From Erythrobacter sp. UBA2510 (GTDB lineage: Bacteria; Pseudomonadota; Alphaproteobacteria; Sphingomonadales; Sphingomonadaceae), in contig DDNW01000215.1 in the NCBI GenBank assembly GCA_002341345.1, forward strand, positions 1 to 5,358: a stretch of DNA of 5,358 nucleotides, written 5' to 3'. The notes beneath the pieces are model-generated. The model was not told the origin of the DNA and searched no databases. It saw only the letters and a program-made list of their open reading frames with translations. The position numbers and the translations under genes are program-made. Of the stretch, positions 1 through 5,358 are shown piece by piece (within the stretch, counting starts at the first letter, position 1; each line of letters begins with the position of its first letter).

Positions 1-419
1 GTCGGGTTGGCCGAGACATATTCGACATTGACCCGCACGCCCTTGCCCATGTCCGAGCGGCCATAGGCATCGCCCATCGCGGCAATGGCACGCAGTTCGT
101 CGATCCAGTTCTGCGGCACGAGGCGCAAATTGATGAAGCCCGGTCCCGCGATCTCGGCGCTCTCGATCAGCGGATCGGCCGCCAGATGCGCGACGATCTT
201 CTCGGCCAGCGCGCGCGGATTGGTCGCGGCGGGCTTTGCCAGCACCATTGCGGCGTTGGTCGCGAGATCGCCGTGGCTGGGATCGCGCGGCGGCTCTACG
301 CTGACATTGGCGCGCGACGTGCCGGCAGGCAGCGCGGCTTCCATCTCGAGCGCATCGAGCACGGCATCGATCTTCGCCGCATAGGCGGAATAGAGAGTCT
401 TCATTTGGGTTTCGGTCAT
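1..419 (-). CDS. argS: Arginyl-tRNA synthetase, N-terminal part (runs off the left edge)
   Basis: This is a class I aminoacyl-tRNA synthetase that charges tRNA-Arg with arginine in the cytoplasm. The frame is open from the ATG at 419 to the window edge and gives 139 complete codons. Residues 41-55 read VEPPRDPSHGDLATN and residues 92-98 read GPGFINL; both are typical of the ArgS N-terminal additional domain that contacts the tRNA D-loop. Residues 132-139 read VEYVSANP, the segment that directly precedes the catalytic HIGH motif in this family, so the ATP-binding site lies just outside the window. An in-frame ATG at residue 6 is an alternative start. Neither start has a clear Shine-Dalgarno sequence; the bases before 419 are GC-only. 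The lipoprotein gene lies 68 bases upstream on the same strand, so co-transcription is possible. The identification is firm; the exact start is less so. Confidence 0.95.
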   Translation of the reverse strand, partial: MTETQMKTLYSAYAAKIDAVLDALEMEAALPAGTSRANVSVEPPRDPSHGDLATNAAMVLAKPAATNPRALAEKIVAHLAADPLIESAEIAGPGFINLRLVPQNWIDELRAIAAMGDAYGRSDMGKGVRVNVEYVSANP

Positions 420-487
420 GGGCCGCGCCGTTAGCGGTTATGCAGCCTTAGCGATAGCCCGAGACTTCGCCACCCATTATGAAGCGA

Positions 488-1141
488 TTACCTGGTGGCG
501 TTATAAGCGAGCTGGTCTTCCGTCAGCTGGAAGCCGACCAGCAGTTCGAAGGTCGCGCGGTCGAGCGCTGCCTTGACTTCCGGCTGGCTCAGCGGATCGA
601 TCGCTGCATCGTCATCGCCCGCCCGGCGGCGCTTGGTGATGCGCTCGCGAATATCGGCGGGCAGCGTCGCCGAGGCCCGGTCGACGACAGCTCCTGCCTT
701 GCCGCTGACCTGCGCACGCGCCTGTCCGTCGGCGAATTCGAGCCGTACCGTGCCGATACGCTTGGCCACCACGGACGAGGTACCGCGCATGACGGTGGAG
801 AAATAGGGCAGTTCGACCGTACGCGCACCAGCGGTATCGCGGCGCTGGGCATAGACGTCGAAACTGGCGGTAACATAGACATCGCTCGCGCCGGTATCGT
901 CACAGGCAGTGCGCACATTCGTCATGGTCGCGGTGACATCGATCGCATCGGCAGTGCGGGCATTTGCGGGCGAAAACAAGGTCACGTCGCCGGTATAATC
1001 GGGTATGCCGACCGCCGGGCAGGCAGTGCGCAGTGCAGTGATGCCCACGCCTTGCTCGACCACGATTTCGCCTTCTTTCTTGCAGGCAGCCAGCGCCAGC
1101 GTGGCGGTCAAAGCGAATCCTGCGATAATGGCCCTGTTCAT
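488..1141 (-). CDS. Predicted lipoprotein of unknown function
   Basis: The product is 217 residues. Its N-terminus is a lipoprotein signal peptide: M-N-R, a hydrophobic core at residues 4-19, then the lipobox LAAC at 17-20, so Cys20 should be lipidated. The next residues are Lys-Lys rather than Asp, which does not suggest inner-membrane retention by the enterobacterial +2 rule. That rule may not hold here. The mature part has two cysteines, at 41 and 80, that could form a disulfide. Alternating hydrophobic residues from about 50 to 150 suggest beta structure. A basic patch (KRRR, 170-173) is followed by an acidic one (DDD, 176-178), and the C-terminal 35 residues look helical. I do not recognise a family. 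The start is supported by AAGGA six bases upstream. It lies between ispH (divergent) and argS (downstream, same strand). Its length and codon use fit a real gene better than the long plus-strand frame opposite it. Confidence 0.85.
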   Translation of the reverse strand: MNRAIIAGFALTATLALAACKKEGEIVVEQGVGITALRTACPAVGIPDYTGDVTLFSPANARTADAIDVTATMTNVRTACDDTGASDVYVTASFDVYAQRRDTAGARTVELPYFSTVMRGTSSVVAKRIGTVRLEFADGQARAQVSGKAGAVVDRASATLPADIRERITKRRRAGDDDAAIDPLSQPEVKAALDRATFELLVGFQLTEDQLAYNATR

Positions 1142-1147
1142 CGAGCG

Positions 1148-1152
1148 TCCTT
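1148..1152 (-). promoter_or_regulatory. Shine-Dalgarno sequence of the lipoprotein gene
   Basis: Read on the minus strand this is AAGGA, within TTAAGGA, six bases before the ATG at 1141. Sequence and spacing are close to ideal. It supports both the start codon and the minus-strand reading of this region. Confidence 0.7.
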
Positions 1153-1174
1153 AATCCTGCAATACGGAGGCGAT

Positions 1175-1203
1175 GCCCTAGCCCTTTCGCCAGCACCCGA
1201 CAA
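1175..1203 (-). promoter_or_regulatory. Weak candidate promoter for the lipoprotein gene
   Basis: On the minus strand, TTGTCG (plus positions 1198-1203) is followed after 17 bases by TAGGGC (1175-1180). The -35-like element and the spacing fit a housekeeping sigma factor, but the -10-like element is poor. It lies 34 bases upstream of the start codon. This is a suggestion from sequence alone. Confidence 0.22.
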
Positions 1204-1220
1204 CCGCTAGAGCGGGCCTC

Positions 1221-2195
1221 ATGAACGCTCCCTTTCCCGATCCGGCTCTTCCGCAAGACAATCTGCCGCTGATGGTGCTGATCGCCGCCCCGCGCGGTTT
1301 CTGCGCCGGGGTCGAGCGCGCCATCGAGATCGTCGAGCGCGCAATCGAGCGCTTCGGCGCACCGGTCTATGTCCGCCACGAAATCGTGCATAACCGTTTC
1401 GTGGTCGATGGATTGAAGGCCAAGGGCGCAATCTTCGTCGAGGAACTGGACGAGGTTCCTGCCGACATGCCCGTCGTCTTCAGCGCGCATGGCGTGCCCA
1501 AATCGGTGCCAGCAGAGGCCGAACGGCGCAACATGGTCTATGTCGATGCGACCTGCCCACTGGTCAGCAAGGTCCACCGTCAGGCCGAGCGCCAGATCGA
1601 GGGCGGCCGCCACATCCTGTTCATCGGTCACAGGGGCCACCCTGAGGTGATCGGCACGATGGGGCAGGTCGATAACGGAGAAATCACGCTGGTCGAAACG
1701 GTCGAAGATGTCGCCTCGCTCGATTTCGGCCCTGAAACCGAACTCGCCTTCCTGACGCAGACCACCCTGTCGGTCGATGACACGGCAGAGATCATCGCCG
1801 CGCTGACCGAACGCTTCCCGCAGATCGTCGCGCCCAAGGCGGAAGACATCTGTTACGCGACCTCCAACCGTCAGTCGGCGGTCAAGGAAATCGCCCCCTC
1901 TTGTGATCTGGTGCTGGTAATCGGCGCGCCCAATTCGTCCAACTCGCTGCGGCTGGTCGAGGTCGCCGAACGCTGCGGGACGGACGCAAAGCTGATCCAG
2001 CGTGCAAGCGAGATCGAGCCCGAATGGCTCGACGGCGTGGGCACGATCGGCATTACCGCCGGGGCCTCCGCGCCCGAAGTGCTGGTGCGCGAAGTGGTCG
2101 CGAAACTGGGCGAATGGCGTGCAATTGAAGAACGGCTGGTCGAGACCGTACAGGAAAAGATGGTCTTCAAGCTGCCCCGCCAGCTAACTGATTAG
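1221..2195 (+). CDS. ispH: 4-hydroxy-3-methylbut-2-enyl diphosphate reductase (IspH/LytB)
   Basis: IspH is a cytoplasmic [4Fe-4S] enzyme that reduces HMBPP to IPP and DMAPP, the last step of the MEP isoprenoid pathway. The protein has 324 residues. The three cluster cysteines are present: Cys28 in APRGFCAGV, Cys112 in [11 protein letters not shown] and Cys211 in [10 protein letters not shown]. Substrate-site residues known from the E. coli enzyme also have counterparts: His57 (HEIVHNR), His140 and Glu142 ([11 protein letters not shown]), Thr181 (TQTTLS), Ser239-Ser240-Asn241 (PNSSNSLRL) and Ser283 (TAGASAPE). Compared with E. coli there are about 16 extra N-terminal residues, rich in proline. 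The ATG at 1221 is taken as the start because an in-frame TAG lies at 1179-1181 and no other ATG lies between; Met18 is a less likely alternative. The Shine-Dalgarno is weak. The gene is probably first in an operon with thrB and rnhA. Confidence 0.97.
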   Translation: MNAPFPDPALPQDNLPLMVLIAAPRGFCAGVERAIEIVERAIERFGAPVYVRHEIVHNRFVVDGLKAKGAIFVEELDEVPADMPVVFSAHGVPKSVPAEAERRNMVYVDATCPLVSKVHRQAERQIEGGRHILFIGHRGHPEVIGTMGQVDNGEITLVETVEDVASLDFGPETELAFLTQTTLSVDDTAEIIAALTERFPQIVAPKAEDICYATSNRQSAVKEIAPSCDLVLVIGAPNSSNSLRLVEVAERCGTDAKLIQRASEIEPEWLDGVGTIGITAGASAPEVLVREVVAKLGEWRAIEERLVETVQEKMVFKLPRQLTD

Positions 2196-2210
2196 GACCA
2201 CGCGCAGTCC

Positions 2211-3188
2211 ATGGCAGTCTACACCCAGCTTTCGGCGGAGCAGCTTGGCGAGATCGTCGGCGCCTATGACGTGGGCGAACTCGTTTCGGCCAAGGGAATT
2301 GCCGAAGGCGTATCGAACTCCAACTGGCTGATCGAAACGCGCCGCGAAAATGGCGAGAGCACGCGCTTCATCCTGACCATGTACGAACTCAGGATCGAGC
2401 TCGATGACCTGCCCTTCTTCCTTGGCCTGCTCGATCATCTTGCCGAACACGGCGCGCCGGTGCCGCGCACGATCCACGATCGCAATGGAGCGGCCTATCG
2501 CACATATGACGACAAGGCGGTTGCGCTCATCGAGTTCCTCCCCGGCGTGTCGGTCGACCATCCCACGCCTGCACAGGCGCACAGTGTCGGCGCGGCGCTG
2601 GCCGAAATGCACCTGGCTGCGGCCAGCTTCGACCAGAGCCGCACCCAGAGCATGGGGCTGGGTGCATGGGATTGGCTGATCAATGAATGCGGCGAGCAGG
2701 CAATGGCCGCCATCGACCCGGAACTGCCCGATACGGTTTTCGGCGAATTGTCATGGCTGGCAGGCAACTGGCCGGGCGGCCTGCCCAGCGGGGTGTGCCA
2801 TTGCGACCTGTTCCCCGACAACGTCCTGATGCTGGGCGACGAAGTCAGCGGGATGATCGACTTCTATTTCGCGGCCAACGACTTCTTCGCCTACGACCTT
2901 GCCGTCACCCATGCCGCGTGGTGCTTCGAGAAGGGCGGCGCGCCCTTCCGTCCGGACATCGCCGAGGCGCTGCTCGCCGGTTACCAGACCAGGCGCACGC
3001 TGACCCCTGCGGAGGCAGATGCCCTGCCCGCTTTGGCGCGCGGGGCCTGCATGCGGTTCATTTCCAGCCGCGCTTATGACTGGATCAATACCCCCGCCGA
3101 TGCGCTGGTGGCGAAGAAGGATCCGCGCGACTTCACGCGTCGTCTGCAATTCTATCGCGAAACGGCGCATGCAGCCTTTCCCCTTTGA
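2211..3188 (+). CDS. thrB: Homoserine kinase, ThrB_alpha type (APH-like fold)
   Basis: This enzyme phosphorylates L-homoserine with ATP, the step before threonine synthase. It belongs to the aminoglycoside-phosphotransferase-like kinase superfamily, not the GHMP family of the E. coli enzyme, which is usual in alphaproteobacteria. The protein has 325 residues. The N-lobe shows KGIAEGVSNSNWLIET (28-43), a nucleotide-binding segment, and FILTMYE (53-59). The catalytic loop is HCDLFPDN at 197-204, with His197, Asp199 and Asn204; the metal-binding Asp217 follows in MIDFYF. The C-terminal YDWINTPADALVAKKDP is also typical of the family. The start fits the usual MAVYT N-terminus. It follows ispH by 15 bases; the only ribosome-binding candidate is AGGA at 2194-2197, which overlaps the ispH stop and lies rather far upstream, so read-through coupling from ispH is plausible. 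Confidence 0.95.
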   Translation: MAVYTQLSAEQLGEIVGAYDVGELVSAKGIAEGVSNSNWLIETRRENGESTRFILTMYELRIELDDLPFFLGLLDHLAEHGAPVPRTIHDRNGAAYRTYDDKAVALIEFLPGVSVDHPTPAQAHSVGAALAEMHLAAASFDQSRTQSMGLGAWDWLINECGEQAMAAIDPELPDTVFGELSWLAGNWPGGLPSGVCHCDLFPDNVLMLGDEVSGMIDFYFAANDFFAYDLAVTHAAWCFEKGGAPFRPDIAEALLAGYQTRRTLTPAEADALPALARGACMRFISSRAYDWINTPADALVAKKDPRDFTRRLQFYRETAHAAFPL

Positions 3189-3200
3189 AAAGGCTGAGCT

Positions 3201-3203
3201 AGG
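3201..3203 (+). promoter_or_regulatory. Short Shine-Dalgarno sequence of rnhA
   Basis: The core is AGG within CTAGGT, nine bases before the rnhA ATG at 3213. It is short but well placed and supports that start. An AAAAGG further upstream, at 3188-3193, is too far away to serve. Confidence 0.4.
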
Positions 3204-3212
3204 TCGCTGCCC

Positions 3213-3647
3213 ATGAAAAGGGTGGATCTGTTTACCGACGGGGCCTGCAAGGGCAATCCCGGCCCGGGCGGCTGGGGCGTACTGCTGCGCATGGGCCCGC
3301 ATGAGAAGGAAATGTCGGGCAACGATCCCGATACGACCAATAACCGGATGGAGATGACCGCCGTCATCAGGGGCCTGAAGGCACTGATCGAACCGTGCGA
3401 GGTCACTATCCATTCGGACAGCCGCTATGTCATCGACGGCATCACCAAATGGGTGCATGGCTGGAAGAAGAAGGGCTGGATCAATGCCAGCAAGAAGCCG
3501 GTCAAGAATGCCGATTTGTGGCATGAGCTGATCGAGGCGGCGCATCCGCACAAGATCACGTGGGTCTGGGTCCGCGGCCATAACGGCCACCCGGAGAATG
3601 AGCGGGTCGACCGCCTCGCCAGCGATGCCGCCAACGCAGCGATCTGA
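3213..3647 (+). CDS. rnhA: Ribonuclease HI
   Basis: RNase HI cuts the RNA strand of RNA-DNA hybrids, removing primers and R-loops in the cytoplasm. The protein has 144 residues, close to the usual bacterial length. All catalytic residues are visible, each one position before its E. coli counterpart: Asp9 in [16 protein letters not shown], Glu47 in [10 protein letters not shown], Asp69 in [11 protein letters not shown], His123 in [10 protein letters not shown] and Asp133 in ERVDRLA. The basic handle region (residues about 79-95, HGWKKKGW and ASKKPVKN) that binds the hybrid is present, so this is the handle-containing HI type. There is no N-terminal hybrid-binding domain. It follows thrB by 24 bases on the same strand and ends a probable ispH-thrB-rnhA operon. 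It faces the DUF1508 gene convergently. Confidence 0.97.
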   Translation: MKRVDLFTDGACKGNPGPGGWGVLLRMGPHEKEMSGNDPDTTNNRMEMTAVIRGLKALIEPCEVTIHSDSRYVIDGITKWVHGWKKKGWINASKKPVKNADLWHELIEAAHPHKITWVWVRGHNGHPENERVDRLASDAANAAI

Positions 3648-3659
3648 GCTTGTTTTCTG

Positions 3660-3676
3660 TTTCAGCGCGGCTGAAA
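3660..3676. other. Perfect 7-bp hairpin after rnhA; possible but non-canonical terminator
   Basis: TTTCAGC at 3660-3666 and GCTGAAA at 3670-3676 are exact inverse complements with a GCG loop. It starts 12 bases after the rnhA stop in the gap between convergent genes, a natural place for a terminator. The T-rich bases precede the stem on the plus strand and A-rich bases follow it, the reverse of an intrinsic terminator. No U-tract follows the stem on either strand. It may instead protect an RNA 3' end, or be chance. Confidence 0.35.
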
Positions 3677-3699
3677 AATGTCGCGGCGCCAGCCCACTC

Positions 3700-3746
3700 C
3701 CCTTTCCGGCCTTCCAAAGTTTATCCGCTCGGGAGGTCAGAAAGGG
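3700..3746. repeat. Imperfect long inverted repeat in the convergent gap
   Basis: CCCTTTC at 3700-3706 pairs exactly with GAAAGGG at 3740-3746. Inside it, CCTTCC (3710-3715) can pair with GGGAGG (3731-3736), with one G-U pair as plus-strand RNA. The two stems are separated by a 3x3 internal loop and the apical loop is 15 bases. No T-run follows on either strand. The gap between rnhA and the DUF1508 gene holds nothing else I can name. Confidence 0.2.
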
Positions 3747-3768
3747 ACGAGGGCATTCGCAGGTCGAG

Positions 3769-3951
3769 TTATTCGACGGTGGTGTCGACAACCTCGGCAC
3801 CCGGGCCGTTCTTGAGCACCGATTCGATGGCGTTCTTGGCGCTCGCTTTCGAGCTGTAACCTTCCGTCCACCAGATGCTTTCCGAGTTGTAAACGAAGTA
3901 GCTGACGAACTCGCCCTTCTTGTTCTTCCGGATCTCGAAACGATGCGCCAT
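3769..3951 (-). CDS. Small DUF1508/YegP-family protein, single repeat
   Basis: The product has 60 residues and no signal peptide or membrane segment. It starts MAHRFEIRKNKKGEF and later has EGYSSKASAKNAIESVLKN, followed near the C-terminus by AEVVDTT. This pattern matches the DUF1508 (YegP) fold unit, a small alpha/beta domain of unknown biochemical role. E. coli YegP carries two such units in tandem; this protein has one. Its middle part (YFVYNSESIWWTEGY) departs from the commoner form with an NGE-I turn in this region. The start is well supported by GGAG on the minus strand, five bases upstream of the ATG. The gene lies 66 bases downstream of the oxidoreductase on the same strand, so it could share that transcript or have its own promoter. 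Family assignment is fairly sure; function is not known. Confidence 0.85.
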   Translation of the reverse strand: MAHRFEIRKNKKGEFVSYFVYNSESIWWTEGYSSKASAKNAIESVLKNGPGAEVVDTTVE

Positions 3952-3956
3952 GTTTT

Positions 3957-3960
3957 CTCC
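3957..3960 (-). promoter_or_regulatory. Shine-Dalgarno sequence of the DUF1508 gene
   Basis: Minus-strand GGAG, followed by AAAAC and then the ATG at 3951, gives a five-base spacing. This is one of the best ribosome binding sites in the window and suggests efficient independent translation of the small protein. Confidence 0.65.
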
Positions 3961-4017
3961 AGTCGTGTTCAGTGGAAAAGATTAGGGATTCCAACCTAGC
4001 ACCTGATTCGCGCATGG

Positions 4018-5127
4018 CTACCCGGTGCGTGCACCAAATCGTGCAGGCGCATAGGCAAGCGGGTCGATCCGCGCGGTGACCGCGTCAGAACCCGTACCCA
4101 GCAGGACCTGCGCGGCCAACCGTGCAGCGGCCGGTGCGGTCTGGATGCCATAGCCACCCTGCCCCGCGAACCAGAAGAACCCCGGCCTGTCGGTCGCGTG
4201 GCCGATCACCGGCAGGCGGTCGGGCGAAAAGCTGCGCAACCCCGCCCATTTGCGTTCCACCGCCCGGATCTGCCAATCGACCACCTGTTCGAACCGGTCG
4301 ATGGCGATGGCGACGTCCAGTTCCTCGGGCGCGGCATCGCATGGCGGGCTGGGCGTTTCGTCATGCGGGCTGAGCCACAGCCGCGCGCTCTCCGGCTTGA
4401 AATAGAATTCGCCTGCCAGATCGAGCACCAGCGGCAGGTCGGGCGGCGGTGCCGGATCGATCCGCAGCTGGGCGACCGTTCGGCGGTAGGGCTGGATGCC
4501 GAGTCGCGCTGCGCCAGCCAAGCCGGCAATCACGTCCGCCCAGGCCCCGGCGGCATTGACCACCAGACCCGCGCGCACCTCGCCCGCAGGCCCCAGATCG
4601 ATCCGCCAGCCGTCCCCCTCGCGCTCCAGCGCCTCCACCCGCGCATTGACGCGCAGTACGGCACCCTCGCGGCGCATGGTCGATAGGTAATGCTGATGGA
4701 CTGCCGCGACATCGATATCCCCGCAGGCAGGCTCGCTGACGGCCAGGGTCCAATCGGGCTTGATGCCCGGCACGATGCCGCGCAGAAGCTCGCGCCCGAT
4801 CTTGTCGATGGTGACGCCGGTTCCGGCGAATTGCGCCATGAAGGCATCGAGTTCGCCCTCCTGCTCGGACCGCGCAATATACAGCGCACCGCGCTGCGAG
4901 AGCGCGCCCAGCTCATCGAGTGCGTCACGCGAGGCCAGCGTCAGCGGGACGATGCCCGGCCCGCCATAGCATTCCTCCCAGAAGGCGGCCGAGCGCCCGG
5001 TGGTGTGATAGCCGGGATGCGCCTCCCCCTCGAGCACGATAACGCTGGCATGGGGCGCCACTTCGGCAGCGATACTGGCCCCGGCGATGCCCGCGCCGAT
5101 TACGGCAATGTCGAAACTCTCGCTCAT
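4018..5127 (-). CDS. FAD-dependent amino-acid oxidoreductase (DAO family, DauA-like)
   Basis: The 369-residue protein is a flavoprotein of the D-amino-acid oxidase (DAO) family. The FAD-binding Rossmann motif is at the N-terminus: IGAGIAG at 10-16, then Glu33 at the end of the second strand, which should bind the ADP ribose. HTTGRSAAFWEE follows at 41-52, NAAGAW at 191-196 and GQGGYGIQTAP at 322-332. There is no signal peptide or membrane segment, so it should be cytoplasmic. Length and motifs resemble Pseudomonas D-arginine dehydrogenase DauA as I remember it, including Tyr54, Tyr242 (EFYFKPE) and Arg298 (WAGLRSF). However, positions matching DauA His48 and Glu87 appear to be Phe49 and Ala81, so D-arginine may not be the substrate. 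Its ATG overlaps the stop of the upstream hydrolase as ATGA, with AGGA ten bases upstream of the ATG. Family is firm; substrate is unknown. Confidence 0.9.
   Translation of the reverse strand: MSESFDIAVIGAGIAGASIAAEVAPHASVIVLEGEAHPGYHTTGRSAAFWEECYGGPGIVPLTLASRDALDELGALSQRGALYIARSEQEGELDAFMAQFAGTGVTIDKIGRELLRGIVPGIKPDWTLAVSEPACGDIDVAAVHQHYLSTMRREGAVLRVNARVEALEREGDGWRIDLGPAGEVRAGLVVNAAGAWADVIAGLAGAARLGIQPYRRTVAQLRIDPAPPPDLPLVLDLAGEFYFKPESARLWLSPHDETPSPPCDAAPEELDVAIAIDRFEQVVDWQIRAVERKWAGLRSFSPDRLPVIGHATDRPGFFWFAGQGGYGIQTAPAAARLAAQVLLGTGSDAVTARIDPLAYAPARFGARTG
5124..5127 (-). promoter_or_regulatory. ATGA stop-start overlap (translational coupling)
   Basis: On the minus strand the bases ATGA contain the oxidoreductase start codon (ATG) and the hydrolase stop codon (TGA). 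AGGA at plus positions 5138-5141, inside the hydrolase gene, is suitably placed to let a terminating ribosome restart. This arrangement usually means the two proteins are made in linked amounts. Confidence 0.75.
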
Positions 5128-5358
5128 TCAGCAGCTATCCTGCCCAGAAAGGCGTCGATGGCCGCAATGGCGCGGTCGCGCACTTCATCGACCTCGCGCA
5201 GGAATTCATGCGCCGCCTCATCACCGTACATTTCCAGCGTGGCATGGGGCATGCGCCGCGCCGCGCGCCTGATCGCGGCAGGGCTGACGAGCCGGTCGGC
5301 AGCGGTGCCGAGAATTAAAGTGGGGACTGTCACCGCCTCGAGATAGCCTGCGCTCTCG
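5124..5358 (-). CDS. Alpha/beta hydrolase, C-terminal part (lysophospholipase-like; runs off the right edge)
   Basis: The visible 77 residues are the C-terminal end of an alpha/beta hydrolase of the Hydrolase_4 / PldB (lysophospholipase or monoacylglycerol lipase) group. VPTLILGTAADRLVSP carries the catalytic-acid position (Asp21 of the visible part), and the AAHEFLREVDEVRDRAIAAIDAFL segment carries the catalytic histidine (His50). The His-Glu followed by E-x-D-x-V-R is typical of this lipase-like group. The nucleophile serine lies outside the window, so activity cannot be confirmed. The frame stays open to the right edge; an internal GTG at 5333 could be mistaken for a start but is a valine codon in this context. 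The gene ends in an ATGA overlap with the oxidoreductase gene, so the two are probably translated in sequence from one mRNA. Confidence 0.85.
   Translation of the reverse strand, partial: ESAGYLEAVTVPTLILGTAADRLVSPAAIRRAARRMPHATLEMYGDEAAHEFLREVDEVRDRAIAAIDAFLGRIAAE

Noticed and set aside
420..487. The gap between the lipoprotein gene and argS, searched for a terminator, promoter or T-box-like leader.
   Set aside because: Only 68 bases long, with no stable stem followed by a U-run, no convincing promoter and no recognisable leader structure.
479..1210. A 243-codon plus-strand open frame opposite the lipoprotein gene.
   Set aside because: It is a composition shadow. The minus strand has a signal peptide, lipobox and ribosome binding site, while the plus-strand product has no recognisable domain.
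900..1640. A 246-codon minus-strand open frame covering the start of ispH.
   Set aside because: It runs antisense to the conserved IspH active-site segments and crosses two real genes; its product is rich in Arg, His and Gly with no domain.
2751..3800. A 349-codon minus-strand open frame spanning the end of thrB and all of rnhA.
   Set aside because: Long antisense frames are common in GC-rich DNA. Both genes beneath it have intact catalytic motifs, and this frame has no ribosome binding site or domain.
3979..4007. A possible promoter for the DUF1508 gene, using minus-strand TAATCT as a -10.
   Set aside because: No acceptable -35 sequence occurs at 16-18 bases upstream, so the match is not better than chance.
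5124..5333. A complete 69-codon hydrolase-like gene starting at the GTG at 5333.
   Set aside because: The frame continues open to the window edge and the upstream residues fit the hydrolase strand before VPTLIL, so the GTG is an internal valine and the gene is simply cut off.
4690..5346. A 218-codon plus-strand open frame opposite the oxidoreductase and hydrolase genes.
   Set aside because: It is antisense to clear FAD-binding and hydrolase motifs and shows no domain of its own.

Overview
The window is a GC-rich, gene-dense piece of a bacterial chromosome. It most likely comes from an alphaproteobacterium of the order Sphingomonadales, probably near the Erythrobacteraceae. That placement rests on three things read by eye: the ispH-thrB-rnhA gene order, a homoserine kinase of the aminoglycoside-phosphotransferase-like (ThrB_alpha) type, and strongly GC-biased third codon positions. 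No database search was possible. I see no mobile elements, tRNA or rRNA genes, CRISPR arrays or phage genes. No gene-free stretch exceeds about 125 bases.

Layout, left to right. (1) Minus strand, positions 1-419: the N-terminal 139 residues of arginyl-tRNA synthetase (argS), cut by the window edge just before its HIGH motif. (2) Minus strand, 488-1141: a 217-residue lipoprotein with a clear lipobox and no family I recognise. It lies 68 bases upstream of argS and may be co-transcribed with it. (3) A 79-base divergent intergenic region, 1142-1220. (4) Plus strand, 1221-3647: ispH, thrB and rnhA in close order (gaps of 15 and 24 bases), which looks like one operon. (5) A 121-base convergent gap, 3648-3768, with a short perfect hairpin but no canonical terminator. 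(6) Minus strand, 3769 to the right edge: in transcription order, the C-terminus of an alpha/beta hydrolase (lysophospholipase-like), a DauA-like FAD-dependent amino-acid oxidoreductase whose start overlaps the hydrolase stop in an ATGA, and a 60-residue DUF1508/YegP-type protein with its own good ribosome binding site.

The central operon combines the last step of the MEP isoprenoid pathway, the homoserine phosphorylation step of threonine synthesis, and RNA-DNA hybrid removal. The grouping appears to be conserved by descent rather than to form one pathway. The hydrolase and oxidoreductase are probably translationally coupled and may act on related small molecules, but the substrate is unknown.

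This is mostly ordinary core genome. I did not find convincing evidence of an undescribed system. The items most worth a second look are the altered substrate pocket of the DauA-like enzyme, the unassigned lipoprotein, and the single-repeat DUF1508 protein.
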